From: Nitrosarchaeum sp.
Lineage (GTDB): Archaea > Thermoproteota > Nitrososphaeria > Nitrososphaerales > Nitrosopumilaceae
NCBI GenBank assembly: GCA_013140415.1
Contig: JABFSW010000163.1
Coordinates: 1-5,911, forward strand
Length of the DNA: 5,911 bases
Reading direction: 5' to 3'
Shown piece after piece: positions 5,823-5,911 of this stretch (positions within the stretch are counted from its first letter, which is position 1; each line of letters opens with the position of its first letter). The translations under genes and the position numbers were made by a program. The notes beneath the pieces are model-generated. The model was not told the DNA's origin and searched no databases. It worked only from the letters and a program-made list of their open reading frames with translations.

Positions 5823-5911
5823 CTAGATATATTTCCAACCATTGTTAGATAAATGGTTAATGACAAGTTCTTTTTTTAGGTGTAGATTGTGATGAGCAGG
5901 AGGTATAGGAG
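5823..5911 (-). CDS. Possible C-terminal end of a gene entering from the right edge
   Basis: One minus-strand frame stays open from the window edge for 28 codons and ends with TAG at 5823-5825. The translation begins PIPPAHHNLHLKKE and ends LSNNGWKYI. Its balanced, non-repetitive composition looks more protein-like than the other frames here, and a minus-strand T-run follows. The piece is too short to assign to a family. If real, it is convergent with the aminotransferase gene. An alternative is a plus-strand gene starting with ATG at 5892, of which only six codons would be visible. Confidence 0.3.
   Translation of the reverse strand, partial: PIPPAHHNLHLKKELVINHLSNNGWKYI

Noticed and set aside
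1..5911. CRISPR array, insertion sequence, tRNA or rRNA gene
   Set aside because: I saw no regularly spaced repeats, no transposase reading frame with flanking terminal repeats, and no cloverleaf-like or rRNA-like stretch.

Overview
This AT-rich window holds five genes that look like part of a cell-surface glycan locus. The organism is not certain. Most starts have no Shine-Dalgarno sequence, two starts are TTG, genes overlap by a few bases, and TATA-like AT tracts lie about 25 bases before some starts. This pattern fits an AT-rich archaeon, perhaps an ammonia-oxidising thaumarchaeon, better than a typical bacterium. The protein families themselves are widespread in bacteria, so the placement is an inference.

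Region 1 (66-3254, plus strand) is a compact three-gene operon. It encodes an 82-residue membrane miniprotein with the signature YIDPGSGS, a 461-residue protein with a C-terminal class I SAM methyltransferase domain and an N-terminal half carrying a kinase-like D-x4-N...D motif, and a 523-residue membrane-anchored hydrolase/transferase of the alkaline phosphatase/sulfatase fold. Neighbouring genes overlap by 14 and 4 bases, so they are almost certainly co-transcribed. As far as I recall, similar genes sit together in bacteria, but no precise function is established that I know of. I consider this the most interesting part of the window: a candidate three-part surface polymer modification module.

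Region 2 (3255-5565) is a divergent pair around a 211-base intergenic region. On the minus strand is GDP-mannose 4,6-dehydratase (gmd), which makes GDP-4-keto-6-deoxy-mannose. On the plus strand is a PLP-dependent sugar aminotransferase of the DegT/DnrJ/EryC1/StrS family, which could aminate that product to GDP-perosamine or act on another keto-sugar. The stop codons of the sulfatase-like gene and of gmd lie directly side by side, with no base between the two convergent genes.

Region 3 (5566-5911) has no complete gene that I can support. It holds a T-run that could end aminotransferase transcription, two tandem inverted repeats, short open stretches that may be gene remnants, and possibly the last 28 codons of a minus-strand gene that enters from the right edge.

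Taken together, the pair probably supplies an activated deoxy or amino sugar, and the operon probably modifies a surface or lipid-linked polymer. No glycosyltransferase or transporter is visible in the window.
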